A DNA stretch of 64,000 nucleotides from an uncultured Bacteroidota bacterium (lineage in GTDB: Bacteria > Bacteroidota > Bacteroidia > AKYH767-A > OLB10), in assembly GCA_900696575.1 (NCBI GenBank), contig CAADHD010000025.1, positions 211,753 to 275,752 of the forward strand. Reading direction: 5' to 3'. Shown here in pieces: positions 35,717 to 45,035 of this stretch (position 1 is the stretch's first letter; each line of letters starts with the position of its first letter). Both the position numbers and the translations under genes were made by a program. The notes below the pieces were generated by a model. The model made no database searches. It was not told where the DNA came from and saw only the letters and a list, made by a program, of their open reading frames with translations.

Positions 35717-37000
35717 TCAGTCCTCCAGCGAATGCAATACCAACCCGCTGCGGAGTTTTGGTTCAAACCAGGTTGTTTTCGGAGGCATGATGTTGCCTGT
35801 GTCGGCAATATCAATCAATTGTTTCATTGTTACTGGATAGAGCGCAAAAGCCACCTTCATTTCTCCTGAATCAACCCTGCGCTTTAGTTCTTCAAGTCCC
35901 CGCAATCCGCCTACAAAATCAATACGCTTGTCTTTTCTCAGGTCGGTTATGTTTAACAAAGGCGCCAGTACCCTTTCCGAAAGAATGGTAACATCCAATA
36001 CGCCAATCGGATCGCTGTCATTGTAAGTTCCATATTTAGCATTGAGGCTGTACCATCGTCCTTCCAGATACATGCTGAACTCATGTAATTTTAATGGTCT
36101 GTACGCATAGGTTCCTTTATCCGTAATTTCAAAACTTTCTTTCAATGCGGCTATGAAATCAAAAGCCGACATGCCATTCAAATCCTTAATTACGCGGTTA
36201 TAGTCCATGATGCGGAGCTGGTTATCAGGAAAATGAACAGCCAGAAAGTAATTGTATTCTTCCTTACCGGTATGATCAGGATTAGCCTCCCGCAGTTCTT
36301 TGCCTATCAGTGCGGCAGCGGCAGTTCGGTGATGCCCGTCTGCTACATAGGTGAAACGCACCTTAGAAAACTCTTTGGTTATTTCCTGAATGGTTTTATC
36401 ATCACCGATTACCCAAAAAGAATGACTGATGCCATCATCTGAAGTAAACAGATATTCGGGAGCCGACTTTACCGTGGTCTTTATTATTTCATCAAGCCTC
36501 TTTACATGCGGAAATGCAAAGAACACCGGCTCGTAATTGAGTTTTGAAACACGCACATGGTTTTTACGGTCTTCTTCCTTATCCGGCCTTGTTAATTCAT
36601 GCTTTTTTATGATGTCGTTAAAATAATCATCAATGGAAGCGCATCCGACAATACCATATTGAACATGCATACCGTCATCAGGCTGAAGGCCGGGAATCAT
36701 GGCAGCCGGCATTGACTGGGCATAGATGTAATAACATTCCTTCTCATCCTGAATAAAAGCGCCTTCTTTCACCATTCGGTTAAAATTTTCTTTTCCCTTT
36801 TTATAAATCTCAGGTGAGTAAGGATTGAAATCATCCGGAAAATCAATTTCAGGTTTGATGACATGATAAAAAGAAAGCGGGTCGCCTTTAGCTTCTGCGC
36901 GTGCCTCTGCAGCATCAAGCACATCATACGGACGGCAGGCAATGCGCTGTACTAATTCTTTTTTCGGGCGGATTCCTTTAAAAGGTTTTACTTTAGCCAT
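35717..37000 (-). CDS. DUF1015 family protein
   Basis: A 427-residue cytoplasmic protein of the DUF1015 family, recognisable from the start KVKPFKGIRPKKELV and ACRPYDVLDAAEARA. Later blocks include YVADGHHRTAAAALIG, LAVHFPDNQLRIMDYNRVIKDL and DFVGGLRGLEELKRRVDSG; the ADGHHR block is the best-conserved and most likely functional part. No enzymatic role can be read from sequence. In other genomes this family often lies near serine or B6 genes, a link not seen here. The 235 bases to the divergent TonB receptor contain likely promoters for both genes. Confidence 0.85.
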   Translation of the reverse strand: MAKVKPFKGIRPKKELVQRIACRPYDVLDAAEARAEAKGDPLSFYHVIKPEIDFPDDFNPYSPEIYKKGKENFNRMVKEGAFIQDEKECYYIYAQSMPAAMIPGLQPDDGMHVQYGIVGCASIDDYFNDIIKKHELTRPDKEEDRKNHVRVSKLNYEPVFFAFPHVKRLDEIIKTTVKSAPEYLFTSDDGISHSFWVIGDDKTIQEITKEFSKVRFTYVADGHHRTAAAALIGKELREANPDHTGKEEYNYFLAVHFPDNQLRIMDYNRVIKDLNGMSAFDFIAALKESFEITDKGTYAYRPLKLHEFSMYLEGRWYSLNAKYGTYNDSDPIGVLDVTILSERVLAPLLNITDLRKDKRIDFVGGLRGLEELKRRVDSGEMKVAFALYPVTMKQLIDIADTGNIMPPKTTWFEPKLRSGLVLHSLED

Positions 37001-37047
37001 GATAGCAGGAAGTTATTAGTTGGTAAAGAGTAAACAAATGCAGTTGG

Positions 37048-37055
37048 CAAATGTA
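37048..37055 (-). promoter_or_regulatory. possible -7 element of the DUF1015 gene
   Basis: Minus strand reads TACATTTG, followed by GCCAACT, 47 bases before the start codon. No convincing -33 TTG. Confidence 0.35.
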
Positions 37056-37205
37056 GGAAGCAGACGGAAGTATAAAACACTCTTTTGTTTTAAAGCCTGC
37101 TCAGCAAGGATGTATTCAAAAAGCAATTATAAGGAAGCGCCATCCGCATAAAAGAATTACATTTCAAATAAGAAATACTCATTATGCCTGAGTCTATTAA
37201 TCTGC

Positions 37206-37213
37206 TACATTTG
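37206..37213 (+). promoter_or_regulatory. possible -7 element of the TonB-dependent receptor gene
   Basis: TACATTTG, 22 bases before the ATG at 37236. The -33 region shows no TTG. Confidence 0.4.
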
Positions 37214-37235
37214 CTACCGCTTAACTTATCCACGT

Positions 37236-40031
37236 ATGAAAAAATTCTTTCTTTCTCTTCTGGCAACGTGCTCATTCGTTGTGGCTCAATCACAACAGAA
37301 TGATTACATACTCCGAATTAAAGATGCTGCTACCGGCCAGCCTGTTCCCAATGCTTCGGTTACGGTAAAAGGAACTCCCCGTGGTGCCGCAGCAGGCAAT
37401 GATGGTGTGGCGGTAATAGCGGCTTCTTCCGGAGAAACTTTTGAGATTTCTTCAGTTGGCTATTTAACTGAAACGGTTAAAGCAGGTGCAGAAAAAGAGA
37501 TTACTGTTAACATGATTTTTTCTTCTGTTTCGCTGCCGGATGTAGTGCTGGTAGGTACGCGCAGTGCCGGCCGCGTAAAATCAGAAACCCCTGTTCCGGT
37601 GGATGTAGTTCCTATTAAAAGCAGTGAACTCTCAACCGGAAGGAGTGATCTTACGGCTGTAATGAATTATGCAGCTCCTTCTCTCAATTATAATAAACAA
37701 AGCGGAAGCGATGGTGGCGATCATGTTGATCTGGCAACACTTCGCGGCCTGGGCCCCGACCAGACACTGGTACTCCTCAACGGCAAACGCAGGCATCAGA
37801 CTGCTTTCGTAGCCGTATTTGGCACACGCGGCAGAGGAAATTCAGGAACCGATATGAATGCTATTCCAATTTCAGCCATAGACCGTGTTGAAATTCTTCG
37901 TGATGGAGCCTCCGCTCAATATGGCTCCGATGCAATTGCCGGTGTGATTAACCTTGTGCTGAATAAAAATACCGGTGAATTCACGGCCGATGCCGGTTAC
38001 AGTTTATACAATGATAAAAAATACAATCCTGCTTTCAAGCCCGGCCTTAATCAATATGTGTTTGATAAAAAAATGGATGGCGCTGCTTATAACCTCAATG
38101 CCAACTACGGATTTAAAGCCGGCAGCAAAGGCGGATTTGTAAATCTTTCGGGAAGTTTTCTGAACCAGGAAAAAACTTTCCGTCAGTCGCTTGATACTTC
38201 TGATTTTGAAAACAACGAAAACACCTTGCCGGTAAATATCTACAGGCGTGCGCATGGCGATGGCTCGGTTACTTCGGGCAGCGGCTTTCTTAATGCTGAA
38301 TTTCCATTGAATGATAACGGAACTGCTTTCTATGCTTTTGGCGGTGTGTCGTTTAAAAAATCAGATGCCTATGCATTTACACGAAACTGGTCTGCACGCC
38401 CCGACCGCTTTCCGACCGATGCCGATGGCAACCTGATATTTGTACCTGACATTATGCAAGCTTCGGGTGAAGGAATTTATGCCGATGCCGATACGTTTTA
38501 TAATCCCCGCATTCAAACAAAAATTTCTGACTTATCGCTGGCTTCAGGTGTTAAAGGGAAGCTGGGCGAAAAATGGAATTGGGATTTAAGCAACACCATC
38601 GGTAGAAATGATTTTCATTTTTATGGCGAACAAACTTTCAATGCATCCTTAGGTGCAGGCAAAACCCATTTTGACGATGGCGGCTTTTCTTTTTTGCAAA
38701 ACACCCTTAATCTCAACTTCGATCGCAAAATTGATGGAGTAGCACAGGGCATGAACTTCGCTACCGGAGTGGAATACCGGTTTGAAAACTATAAACTCTA
38801 TGCCGGTGAACCCGATTCGTATCGAAATTACGATACCACAGGAAACAAAGCCACCGGCTCGCAGGGATTCCCCGGTTACCAGCCCTCAGATGAAGCCGAT
38901 GCAACGCGTTCGACCATTGGCGCTTATGCCGATGCCGAAATTGATGTTACGGATAAATGGCTTGTGGCAGGTGCCGTTCGCCTTGAGAACTATTCCGACT
39001 TCGGATTTACTCATAATTACAAATTTGCTACCCGCTACAAAGTGGCGGATGGATTCAACCTGCGTGCTTCGGCCAGCACCGGTTTCCGCGCTCCTTCATT
39101 GCAGCAAATCCATTTCAGCTCAACATTTACCACTGTGCAGGGAGGATTGATTGCCGAAGTAAAAATTGCTCCGAATAATAACCCCATCACCCGCGCTGCC
39201 GGAATTCCTGAATTAAAACAGGAACGCTCGCTCAACCTTAGTGGCGGCTTTTCATGGAATCCGATATCGAACCTCAGCATCACTGTAGATGGTTACAACG
39301 TAAAAATTAAAGACCGCATTGTTCTTTCCGGACAATTTGATGCCGGAGACCCTACGCTTGACCCTGTATTGACAGCTCAACTGAATGCACTTAATGTAAG
39401 CCTTGCCCAGTTCTTTGCCAATGCCGTTAATACAACCAATACAGGTGTTGATATTGTGATGGATTACAAACGCACATGGGGCAAAAACTCTGTGCGGTTT
39501 ATTGTTGCAGGAAACCTACAGAAAATGACTATTGACGAAGTAAATGTTCCCTCCAAGTTGAATGACACGGAAGAACACCGCCAGACATTTTTAAGCGACC
39601 GTGAAAAAGCTTTTATTCTTGCTTCAGCGCCCAAACAAAAAGGCTCGCTCTCGCTTGAATATGGTTTTGATAAAATAACCATCGGAACCCGTCTGTCTTA
39701 TTTTGGAGAAATAAAACTTTTAGGCTATGGCGAAGACGGACTTGGCATTAATCCACAGGTGCCAACCGATGCCGACCCGAATGTGTATGTTCCGGATGAA
39801 TACATCTACAGCGGAAAAGCCGTAACCGATCTGTATGCATCGTACCGTTTCTGCAAATGTTTCCGCTTATCGCTCGGAGTGGATAATGTATTCAATGTTC
39901 ATCCCGACTTTGGCGCAGTGAAAAATGCACGCGGATGGGCTTACAACAATGAAACAGGCGGCCCGTGGGATGCAGTGCAGATGGGCGGTAACGGAACACG
40001 GTATTTTGTAAAAGCTGCATTTAGTTTTTGA
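37236..40031 (+). CDS. TonB-dependent receptor
   Basis: A 931-residue outer-membrane receptor. The signal peptide (1-20) is followed by a CarboxypepD-reg-like domain (about 25-95, IKDAATGQPVPNASVTVKGTPRG), then a plug domain with PDQTLVLLNGKR and the IDRVEILRDGASAQYGSDAIAGVINLVL block, and a 22-strand-type barrel ending in F (NGTRYFVKAAFSF). By family it imports siderophores, vitamins or glycans using TonB energy. There is no SusD-like gene next to it, which argues against a classical SusCD glycan system. Substrate unknown. It is preceded by a possible -7 element and stands alone. Confidence 0.95.
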   Translation: MKKFFLSLLATCSFVVAQSQQNDYILRIKDAATGQPVPNASVTVKGTPRGAAAGNDGVAVIAASSGETFEISSVGYLTETVKAGAEKEITVNMIFSSVSLPDVVLVGTRSAGRVKSETPVPVDVVPIKSSELSTGRSDLTAVMNYAAPSLNYNKQSGSDGGDHVDLATLRGLGPDQTLVLLNGKRRHQTAFVAVFGTRGRGNSGTDMNAIPISAIDRVEILRDGASAQYGSDAIAGVINLVLNKNTGEFTADAGYSLYNDKKYNPAFKPGLNQYVFDKKMDGAAYNLNANYGFKAGSKGGFVNLSGSFLNQEKTFRQSLDTSDFENNENTLPVNIYRRAHGDGSVTSGSGFLNAEFPLNDNGTAFYAFGGVSFKKSDAYAFTRNWSARPDRFPTDADGNLIFVPDIMQASGEGIYADADTFYNPRIQTKISDLSLASGVKGKLGEKWNWDLSNTIGRNDFHFYGEQTFNASLGAGKTHFDDGGFSFLQNTLNLNFDRKIDGVAQGMNFATGVEYRFENYKLYAGEPDSYRNYDTTGNKATGSQGFPGYQPSDEADATRSTIGAYADAEIDVTDKWLVAGAVRLENYSDFGFTHNYKFATRYKVADGFNLRASASTGFRAPSLQQIHFSSTFTTVQGGLIAEVKIAPNNNPITRAAGIPELKQERSLNLSGGFSWNPISNLSITVDGYNVKIKDRIVLSGQFDAGDPTLDPVLTAQLNALNVSLAQFFANAVNTTNTGVDIVMDYKRTWGKNSVRFIVAGNLQKMTIDEVNVPSKLNDTEEHRQTFLSDREKAFILASAPKQKGSLSLEYGFDKITIGTRLSYFGEIKLLGYGEDGLGINPQVPTDADPNVYVPDEYIYSGKAVTDLYASYRFCKCFRLSLGVDNVFNVHPDFGAVKNARGWAYNNETGGPWDAVQMGGNGTRYFVKAAFSF

Positions 40032-40153
40032 GGTGAATCAGAAATTCATAAACCGTATTCACAGTTTCAATGTTTTCAGAGTTGAATAGGCAGGAAAATT
40101 TCAGGTCTTGTCTTTACGCTTTCATCTTACGACTTATTACTTTTTACTGAACT

Positions 40154-40639
40154 TCAAAACAATTTCCTGATTCCATGAATTATGCTATGCTCATGCTCCA
40201 GCAGCCATTGCTTGCGCCACAGGCCGCCTGCATAGCCTGTTAACGAATCGTTGCTGCCGATTACACGATGGCAGGGAATCAGTATGGGAATTTTATTCTT
40301 TCCGTTGGCATTACCTACTGCCCGTGTGGCTTTTTCATCACCGGTCATGCGTGCCACTTCAAGATAGGAGATGGTTTTGCCGAACGGAATCTCTGCTATT
40401 TTCTTCCAGACCAACTTCTGAAAATCCGTTCCGCCCTGCTCGGCATTTACGGTAAAATGTTTCCGTTTACCGGCAAAGTATTCTTCTAACTCAGTCCTGC
40501 ATTTAATCAATATTGGCGGAAGATTATCAGCCTCGGTATATTTTACCGCATCAAACCGTATGGCATGAATGGCATGTTTAGAGCCTACAATCTCCAGCAG
40601 GCCGATGGGCGTGTTAAGACAGGATTGATAAACTACCAT
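40154..40639 (-). CDS. ogt: methylated-DNA--[protein]-cysteine S-methyltransferase
   Basis: A 161-residue suicide DNA-repair protein that removes O6-alkyl groups from guanine. Active site I-P-C-H-R-V-I-G with Cys123 (or Cys130 from the longer start); the FGKTISYLEVARMTG and AVGNANGKNKIPI segments are the DNA-binding helix-turn-helix and its surroundings, and YAGGLWRKQWLLEHE follows. It lacks an Ada-type N-terminal regulatory domain, so it is the Ogt form. I prefer ATG 40639 (usual family start); ATG 40660 is possible. Confidence 0.95.
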   Translation of the reverse strand: MVVYQSCLNTPIGLLEIVGSKHAIHAIRFDAVKYTEADNLPPILIKCRTELEEYFAGKRKHFTVNAEQGGTDFQKLVWKKIAEIPFGKTISYLEVARMTGDEKATRAVGNANGKNKIPILIPCHRVIGSNDSLTGYAGGLWRKQWLLEHEHSIIHGIRKLF

Positions 40640-40749
40640 TCTTGCAAAAGTGCAAAGCATTGCTCAATTGCATGATGATGTTGTTCATAGCATTTATTTC
40701 CATTCATTTGCAATGAAACGATTAATGAGCCGTTGAATCAAAAATTTGT

Positions 40750-42114
40750 ATGGAAAACCAAAACCTTTTCGAACGCCTCAACCGGTGGGCTAAACAATCG
40801 GTAACGCTTAAACTTTTTGCCATCGGATTTCTGATACTATTGCTGATGATACCGGGCAGTATGCTGAATTCACTGATTTACGAGCGCGAACAAACACGAA
40901 ATTCCGCCATCCGGGAAGTGAGTTCAAGCTGGGGAACTTCGCAAACGATTGCCGGGCCGGTAATTTCTTTTCCATATTACAAGCAAATAAGAAATGAAAA
41001 AGGCACTCTGGAGTGGACCACGGAATTTGCTCACTTTCTTCCTGATAATCTGGAAATCACCGGCAGGCTTGTTCCAATAAAGAAGTACAGGGGCATTTAT
41101 GTAGTGGTACTGTATTCGGCAGAATTGGAAATTAAAGGCTCATTCAAAAAAATTGTTCCGTCTGCTGCGGGCATTTCGGGCAGTAATTATGATTTGAACA
41201 AAGCTGTCATCAGCCTTGGTATTTCGGATAATAAAGGCATTCGCGAAACGGTTTACCTGAATCATCCGAACAAAACCGGAGTTTTCAAACCGGGACTTTT
41301 ATCATATGATATTTTTAACTCAGGCATTTCAACTCCTTATGATACATCGGCAGAAAAGACAGAATTCAACATCAGGTTAAGTTTGAACGGAAGCTCCGAA
41401 ATATTCTTCCTGCCGTTTGGAGAAAACAATAAAGTTACACTCACCGGAAGCTGGACTAATCCATCTTTTCAGGGCGATTTTCTTCCGGCTGAAAAATCAA
41501 TAAACGACACTTCGTTTACTGCCACATGGAATGTGCTTGAATTGAACAGAAAATATCCGCAGGCAGGGACCGGCAGGTTTGTTTCCGGCTCAGCCGTTAC
41601 CGAAGATTGGAAACAATTCGAACCGCAGCAACCCGAATCGGCATTCGGTGTAAGGTTACTGCTTCCGGTGGATGAGTATCAGAAAACCATGCGCACCAGC
41701 AAGTACGGAATGATGTTCGTTATCATCACCTTCCTTGCTTTCTTTTTTATTGAAGTGCTTAACAACCGCAGGGTGCATCCCATTCAGTATTTCCTGATTG
41801 GTTGTGCTGTCATACTGTTTTATGTATTGCTTTTATCAATCAGTGAGCATCTCAGCTTCAATACAGCTTACCTTATAAGTTGCAGTGCTATCCTTCTGCT
41901 TATTTCACTCTATGCCAAAGCCATTCTCAAAAACACAAAACATGCCTTGATTATTGGCGGTATTTTAGCTGTGCTGTACGTCTTCTTTTATTCACTGTTG
42001 CAATTACAGGATTACGCACTGCTCCTTGGTAGCATAGGTTTGCTTTCTGTGCTGGCGCTTATTATGTATCTTACCCGGAACATCAACTGGTATCAATTGG
42101 GAGAAAAATCGTAA
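40750..42114 (+). CDS. creD: CreD-family inner-membrane protein
   Basis: A 454-residue protein of the CreD family (about 450 residues in E. coli). One N-terminal membrane helix (LKLFAIGFLILLLMIPGSML) is followed by a ~300-residue periplasmic domain and a C-terminal bundle of about five helices (from residue ~320). The DxxPG-like helix entry, the EREQTRNSAIREVSSSWG segment and the YGMMFVIITFLAFFFIEVLNNRRVHPIQY stretch (quoted in part) are typical. Linked in E. coli to envelope integrity and beta-lactam or colicin response. No creBC or ARTR-type regulator is adjacent. Confidence 0.92.
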   Translation: MENQNLFERLNRWAKQSVTLKLFAIGFLILLLMIPGSMLNSLIYEREQTRNSAIREVSSSWGTSQTIAGPVISFPYYKQIRNEKGTLEWTTEFAHFLPDNLEITGRLVPIKKYRGIYVVVLYSAELEIKGSFKKIVPSAAGISGSNYDLNKAVISLGISDNKGIRETVYLNHPNKTGVFKPGLLSYDIFNSGISTPYDTSAEKTEFNIRLSLNGSSEIFFLPFGENNKVTLTGSWTNPSFQGDFLPAEKSINDTSFTATWNVLELNRKYPQAGTGRFVSGSAVTEDWKQFEPQQPESAFGVRLLLPVDEYQKTMRTSKYGMMFVIITFLAFFFIEVLNNRRVHPIQYFLIGCAVILFYVLLLSISEHLSFNTAYLISCSAILLLISLYAKAILKNTKHALIIGGILAVLYVFFYSLLQLQDYALLLGSIGLLSVLALIMYLTRNINWYQLGEKS

Positions 42115-42164
42115 GAGGTTACCTGACCAACGATTAAATTCTGTTTGTTTCATTTGCCGATGAA

Positions 42165-43319
42165 GTGAGCAGACAAGAACGCAAAAAAATTCTCTGGATA
42201 GCAGGTTGGTATCCAAGCCGGCATCGTCCTGCCCTGGGTAATTTTATTCAACGGCATGCGCAGGCAGCTTCTTCATTTCATGATATTTACGTAGTTCATG
42301 CAACAGCTTCAGACCGTAATGAAATCGAAATTCAACAGGAGGGAAAGGTAACTTCCGTTGTTGTCTGTTTCAGGAAAATCAACATTCTTCCATTGAAATA
42401 CTGGCGATGGAAACAGGCATGGCGGAAGGCCTTTAAAAAAGCAGAAGAGCTGATGGGTCGTAAACCGGATGCCGTGCATCTTCATATCATTATACCGGCA
42501 GGGATAGTTGCCTCGGCCTATGCTGCTGAGACTGCCATTCCTCTTTACATTACTGAACACAGTACACGCTACCAGAAAAAGCTTTCGCTATGGGAATCTG
42601 CCATGCTGAAGAAAACCTGTAAAAACGCAGCGGTAGTTTGTCCTGTTACCAATCAGCTTGGTAATTCTTTGCAACAAGCAGGAATACAAACAGCCATGAA
42701 AGTGATTCCGAATGTGGTGAATACGGAATTATTTAAACCTGCAGCAAAATCATCAACCGGTAAAAAGAAAATTCTGCATGTTTCTACCCTTAATGAGCAG
42801 CAGAAAAACATAAGCGGAATGCTTAGAGTGATTAAGAAACTGAGTGAACAGCGGAATGATTTTGAAATGGAAATCATCAGCGAATACGATTATTCCGAAG
42901 CAGCACACTATGCAGAAACAATCGGATTGAAGAAAGAAATTATTCGTTTCAATGGATTACAGCCGATTGAAAAAGTAGCACATGCCATGCAACAGGCTTC
43001 CGTATTTGTATTATTCAGCAATAAAGAAAACCTTCCCTGCGTATTGCTTGAATCGGTTTCGTGCGGCACACCGGTTATCAGCACAAGTGTTGGCGGCATC
43101 AGCGAATGGATAAACGAATCCTGTGGAGTATTAATTGATAAAGGCGATGAAGAGGCTTTACACAAATCATTGAATGTGGTTCTTGATCAGCCGGAGAGAT
43201 TCAATGCTGAAAGGATGCATCAATATATCAAAACCCATTTCAGTCCTGAAAAGATTGCTGAACAATTTTATTCGTTGTACAGTATAGCGGAGCCGAAGAG
43301 AACACCTGCATTAGAATGA
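42165..43319 (+). CDS. glycosyltransferase family 4
   Basis: A 384-residue GT-B enzyme. The N-terminal domain starts KKILWIAGWYPSRHRPALGNFI; the C-terminal half has the GT1-type linker VIPNVVNTELFKPA and the donor-binding E-x7-E region ENLPCVLLESVSCGTPVISTSVGGI. It transfers an activated sugar to a glycan or lipid acceptor, probably in surface polysaccharide synthesis. The start is GTG at 42165. It is 50 bases after creD and overlaps the convergent outer-membrane protein gene by nine bases. Acceptor and sugar unknown. Confidence 0.9.
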   Translation: MSRQERKKILWIAGWYPSRHRPALGNFIQRHAQAASSFHDIYVVHATASDRNEIEIQQEGKVTSVVVCFRKINILPLKYWRWKQAWRKAFKKAEELMGRKPDAVHLHIIIPAGIVASAYAAETAIPLYITEHSTRYQKKLSLWESAMLKKTCKNAAVVCPVTNQLGNSLQQAGIQTAMKVIPNVVNTELFKPAAKSSTGKKKILHVSTLNEQQKNISGMLRVIKKLSEQRNDFEMEIISEYDYSEAAHYAETIGLKKEIIRFNGLQPIEKVAHAMQQASVFVLFSNKENLPCVLLESVSCGTPVISTSVGGISEWINESCGVLIDKGDEEALHKSLNVVLDQPERFNAERMHQYIKTHFSPEKIAEQFYSLYSIAEPKRTPALE

Positions 43320-45032
43320 CAAACTCGCACCTGCCATAGCATTAATACGGTAAGATGGATAATTGTACCACTGCATGTAACGTGTTGCAGTAAGGTTATT
43401 CACCTGAACCCAGAAAGACAAAATTTTAGAATAGCGGTAATCAACTCCGAGGCTGATGTCAGCATAAGCATCCAGTGTTTTGTAGCCGTCAATTGCCAAT
43501 GCTTTTCTGGTTCCGGTATAGGTCATCATAGCTTTGGCATAAATTTTTTCTCCGATGTTATAAAATGCTTCCATACCCAAAACCAATGATGGTTTGAACA
43601 GAGGCTCACGGTCGCCATTCATGCTGTAAGAATAAAAATCGGTTTTAAGTGTAAGTCCCGCTTTTTCAAAATACAGATACTGGGCTTCTGCATGAATGTT
43701 AATACGATTTACCGTATCAAATACGACAGAGTAATAGGTGATGCCTGAGGTGTTTAAAGAATTAACAAAGAAAGACTCTTCAAGCAAACGAGAGTAGCCT
43801 GCTGTGGCGAGAAACTGCAACTGCCTTTCGGGGCGTACAATCAATCCTCCTGAAACATTGATTTTGTTGTTGGTATTCAATAAAAATTTTTCACCGGCCA
43901 ATTCGCGCGGAATGATAAACGGATTGTCATCGGTCAACGATTTCAGCGTGTTCTTTTTTAAATCACCGGAAAGTTCAGCTGTTACACTCAACTGATCTTT
44001 GATGAGTGGATAATGCAGGTTGGCCACCGGGTAAAATCTCCAGAAACTTAAATCATAACTTTTTTCGAAAGCCAGATTGGCTCCGGCAGAAAACTGAATT
44101 CCGCTTTTCTCAAATTCATAACGCGGGCGAATGCGAACGATGTTTCTGCTTATGTCAACATCAGGCAATACAACCTGCGGGCAGATTTGTCCCGGAGGAC
44201 AGGGATTACCGGGAATAACCGTTTTTACCGGATTTACTGTAAGTTCTGATTTAAAAGTATGGTCATTGCTTAATTTTTTACCACCTGTAAAACCGATTTC
44301 AAAGTCTGTTTCGCTGGCATCGTAACCTGAAGCTTTAAGGTTGAAACTGCTGAATGAAATTCCGGCACGGTAGAAAAACTTATCGTCATCATTATGGGTA
44401 CTGGCGAATCCGAATTGCCCTGCAACCAAATTTCTTGTTTGCCTGGTTTCTTTCTTTGAAAAAATATCAGGCTTTTTATATCCGTAAAAGTGATTGACTT
44501 CGCGGTTAAAACTCAAAGCGCCATCAAGTGCTGCATTATCAAAAAACTTTTTTCCATGAAGTTTCAGGCCTGTATTTGCTGCACCGGGAAATCCATAATC
44601 CTTTATGTTACCTCCGCTTGATAAATGCTTCAGATGAATGCCGGCATCAAAATCTTTAGAGCGCAGTGCATTGTAAAAGGCTTCGCCATATAGGGTATTG
44701 TAATTGCCATACCCCGCTTTTACAAAACCACGATAGAGTTCTTTGATGTTTTCATCCTTAATACGAACCGGTTTTATCGGAGTAATGTTGTACGATGTGC
44801 TCTGTTTTTTCTCTTCAATGGCATAATTAAGTACTGGCGGTTCATTGTTCAGCGTATCGCGTTGCGGTGCGGAGGTGATTTTAATGGCATCGGAAAGAAC
44901 GGGCTGATAGGGTTTTACCACTTCTACTTCTTCATTACCAATGTTGCCTTTCTGAGCAAGCACCGGCATAGCAACCAGGCAGGCTGTTGTTGCCAGAATT
45001 ATTTTTTTCATAAACGATTGAACTTTTGTCAT
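43311..45032 (-). CDS. outer-membrane beta-barrel protein (TonB-receptor-like barrel)
   Basis: A 573-residue outer-membrane protein. Signal peptide MKKIILATTACLVAMPVLAQ begins at residue 8 (ATG 45011). A start at ATG 45032 has a GGAGG eight bases upstream, so either is possible. After a short proline-rich segment (VEVVKPYQPVLSDAIKI) the protein is a barrel of alternating strands, ending in an F-terminated strand (INAMAGASLSF). It lacks a TonB plug. Together with the TPR gene three bases upstream it forms a pair common in Bacteroidota. It probably lies in the outer membrane. Substrate unknown. Confidence 0.75.
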   Translation of the reverse strand: MTKVQSFMKKIILATTACLVAMPVLAQKGNIGNEEVEVVKPYQPVLSDAIKITSAPQRDTLNNEPPVLNYAIEEKKQSTSYNITPIKPVRIKDENIKELYRGFVKAGYGNYNTLYGEAFYNALRSKDFDAGIHLKHLSSGGNIKDYGFPGAANTGLKLHGKKFFDNAALDGALSFNREVNHFYGYKKPDIFSKKETRQTRNLVAGQFGFASTHNDDDKFFYRAGISFSSFNLKASGYDASETDFEIGFTGGKKLSNDHTFKSELTVNPVKTVIPGNPCPPGQICPQVVLPDVDISRNIVRIRPRYEFEKSGIQFSAGANLAFEKSYDLSFWRFYPVANLHYPLIKDQLSVTAELSGDLKKNTLKSLTDDNPFIIPRELAGEKFLLNTNNKINVSGGLIVRPERQLQFLATAGYSRLLEESFFVNSLNTSGITYYSVVFDTVNRINIHAEAQYLYFEKAGLTLKTDFYSYSMNGDREPLFKPSLVLGMEAFYNIGEKIYAKAMMTYTGTRKALAIDGYKTLDAYADISLGVDYRYSKILSFWVQVNNLTATRYMQWYNYPSYRINAMAGASLSF

Positions 45033-45035
45033 AAC

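Noticed and set aside
37090-37293. Minus-strand frame of 67 codons between DUF1015 and the TonB receptor
   Set aside because: It runs over the receptor start and signal peptide, and has no recognisable motif; the region is better explained as the divergent promoter area.
37236-40031. Polysaccharide utilisation locus
   Set aside because: No SusD-like lipoprotein, glycoside hydrolase or hybrid sensor is adjacent.
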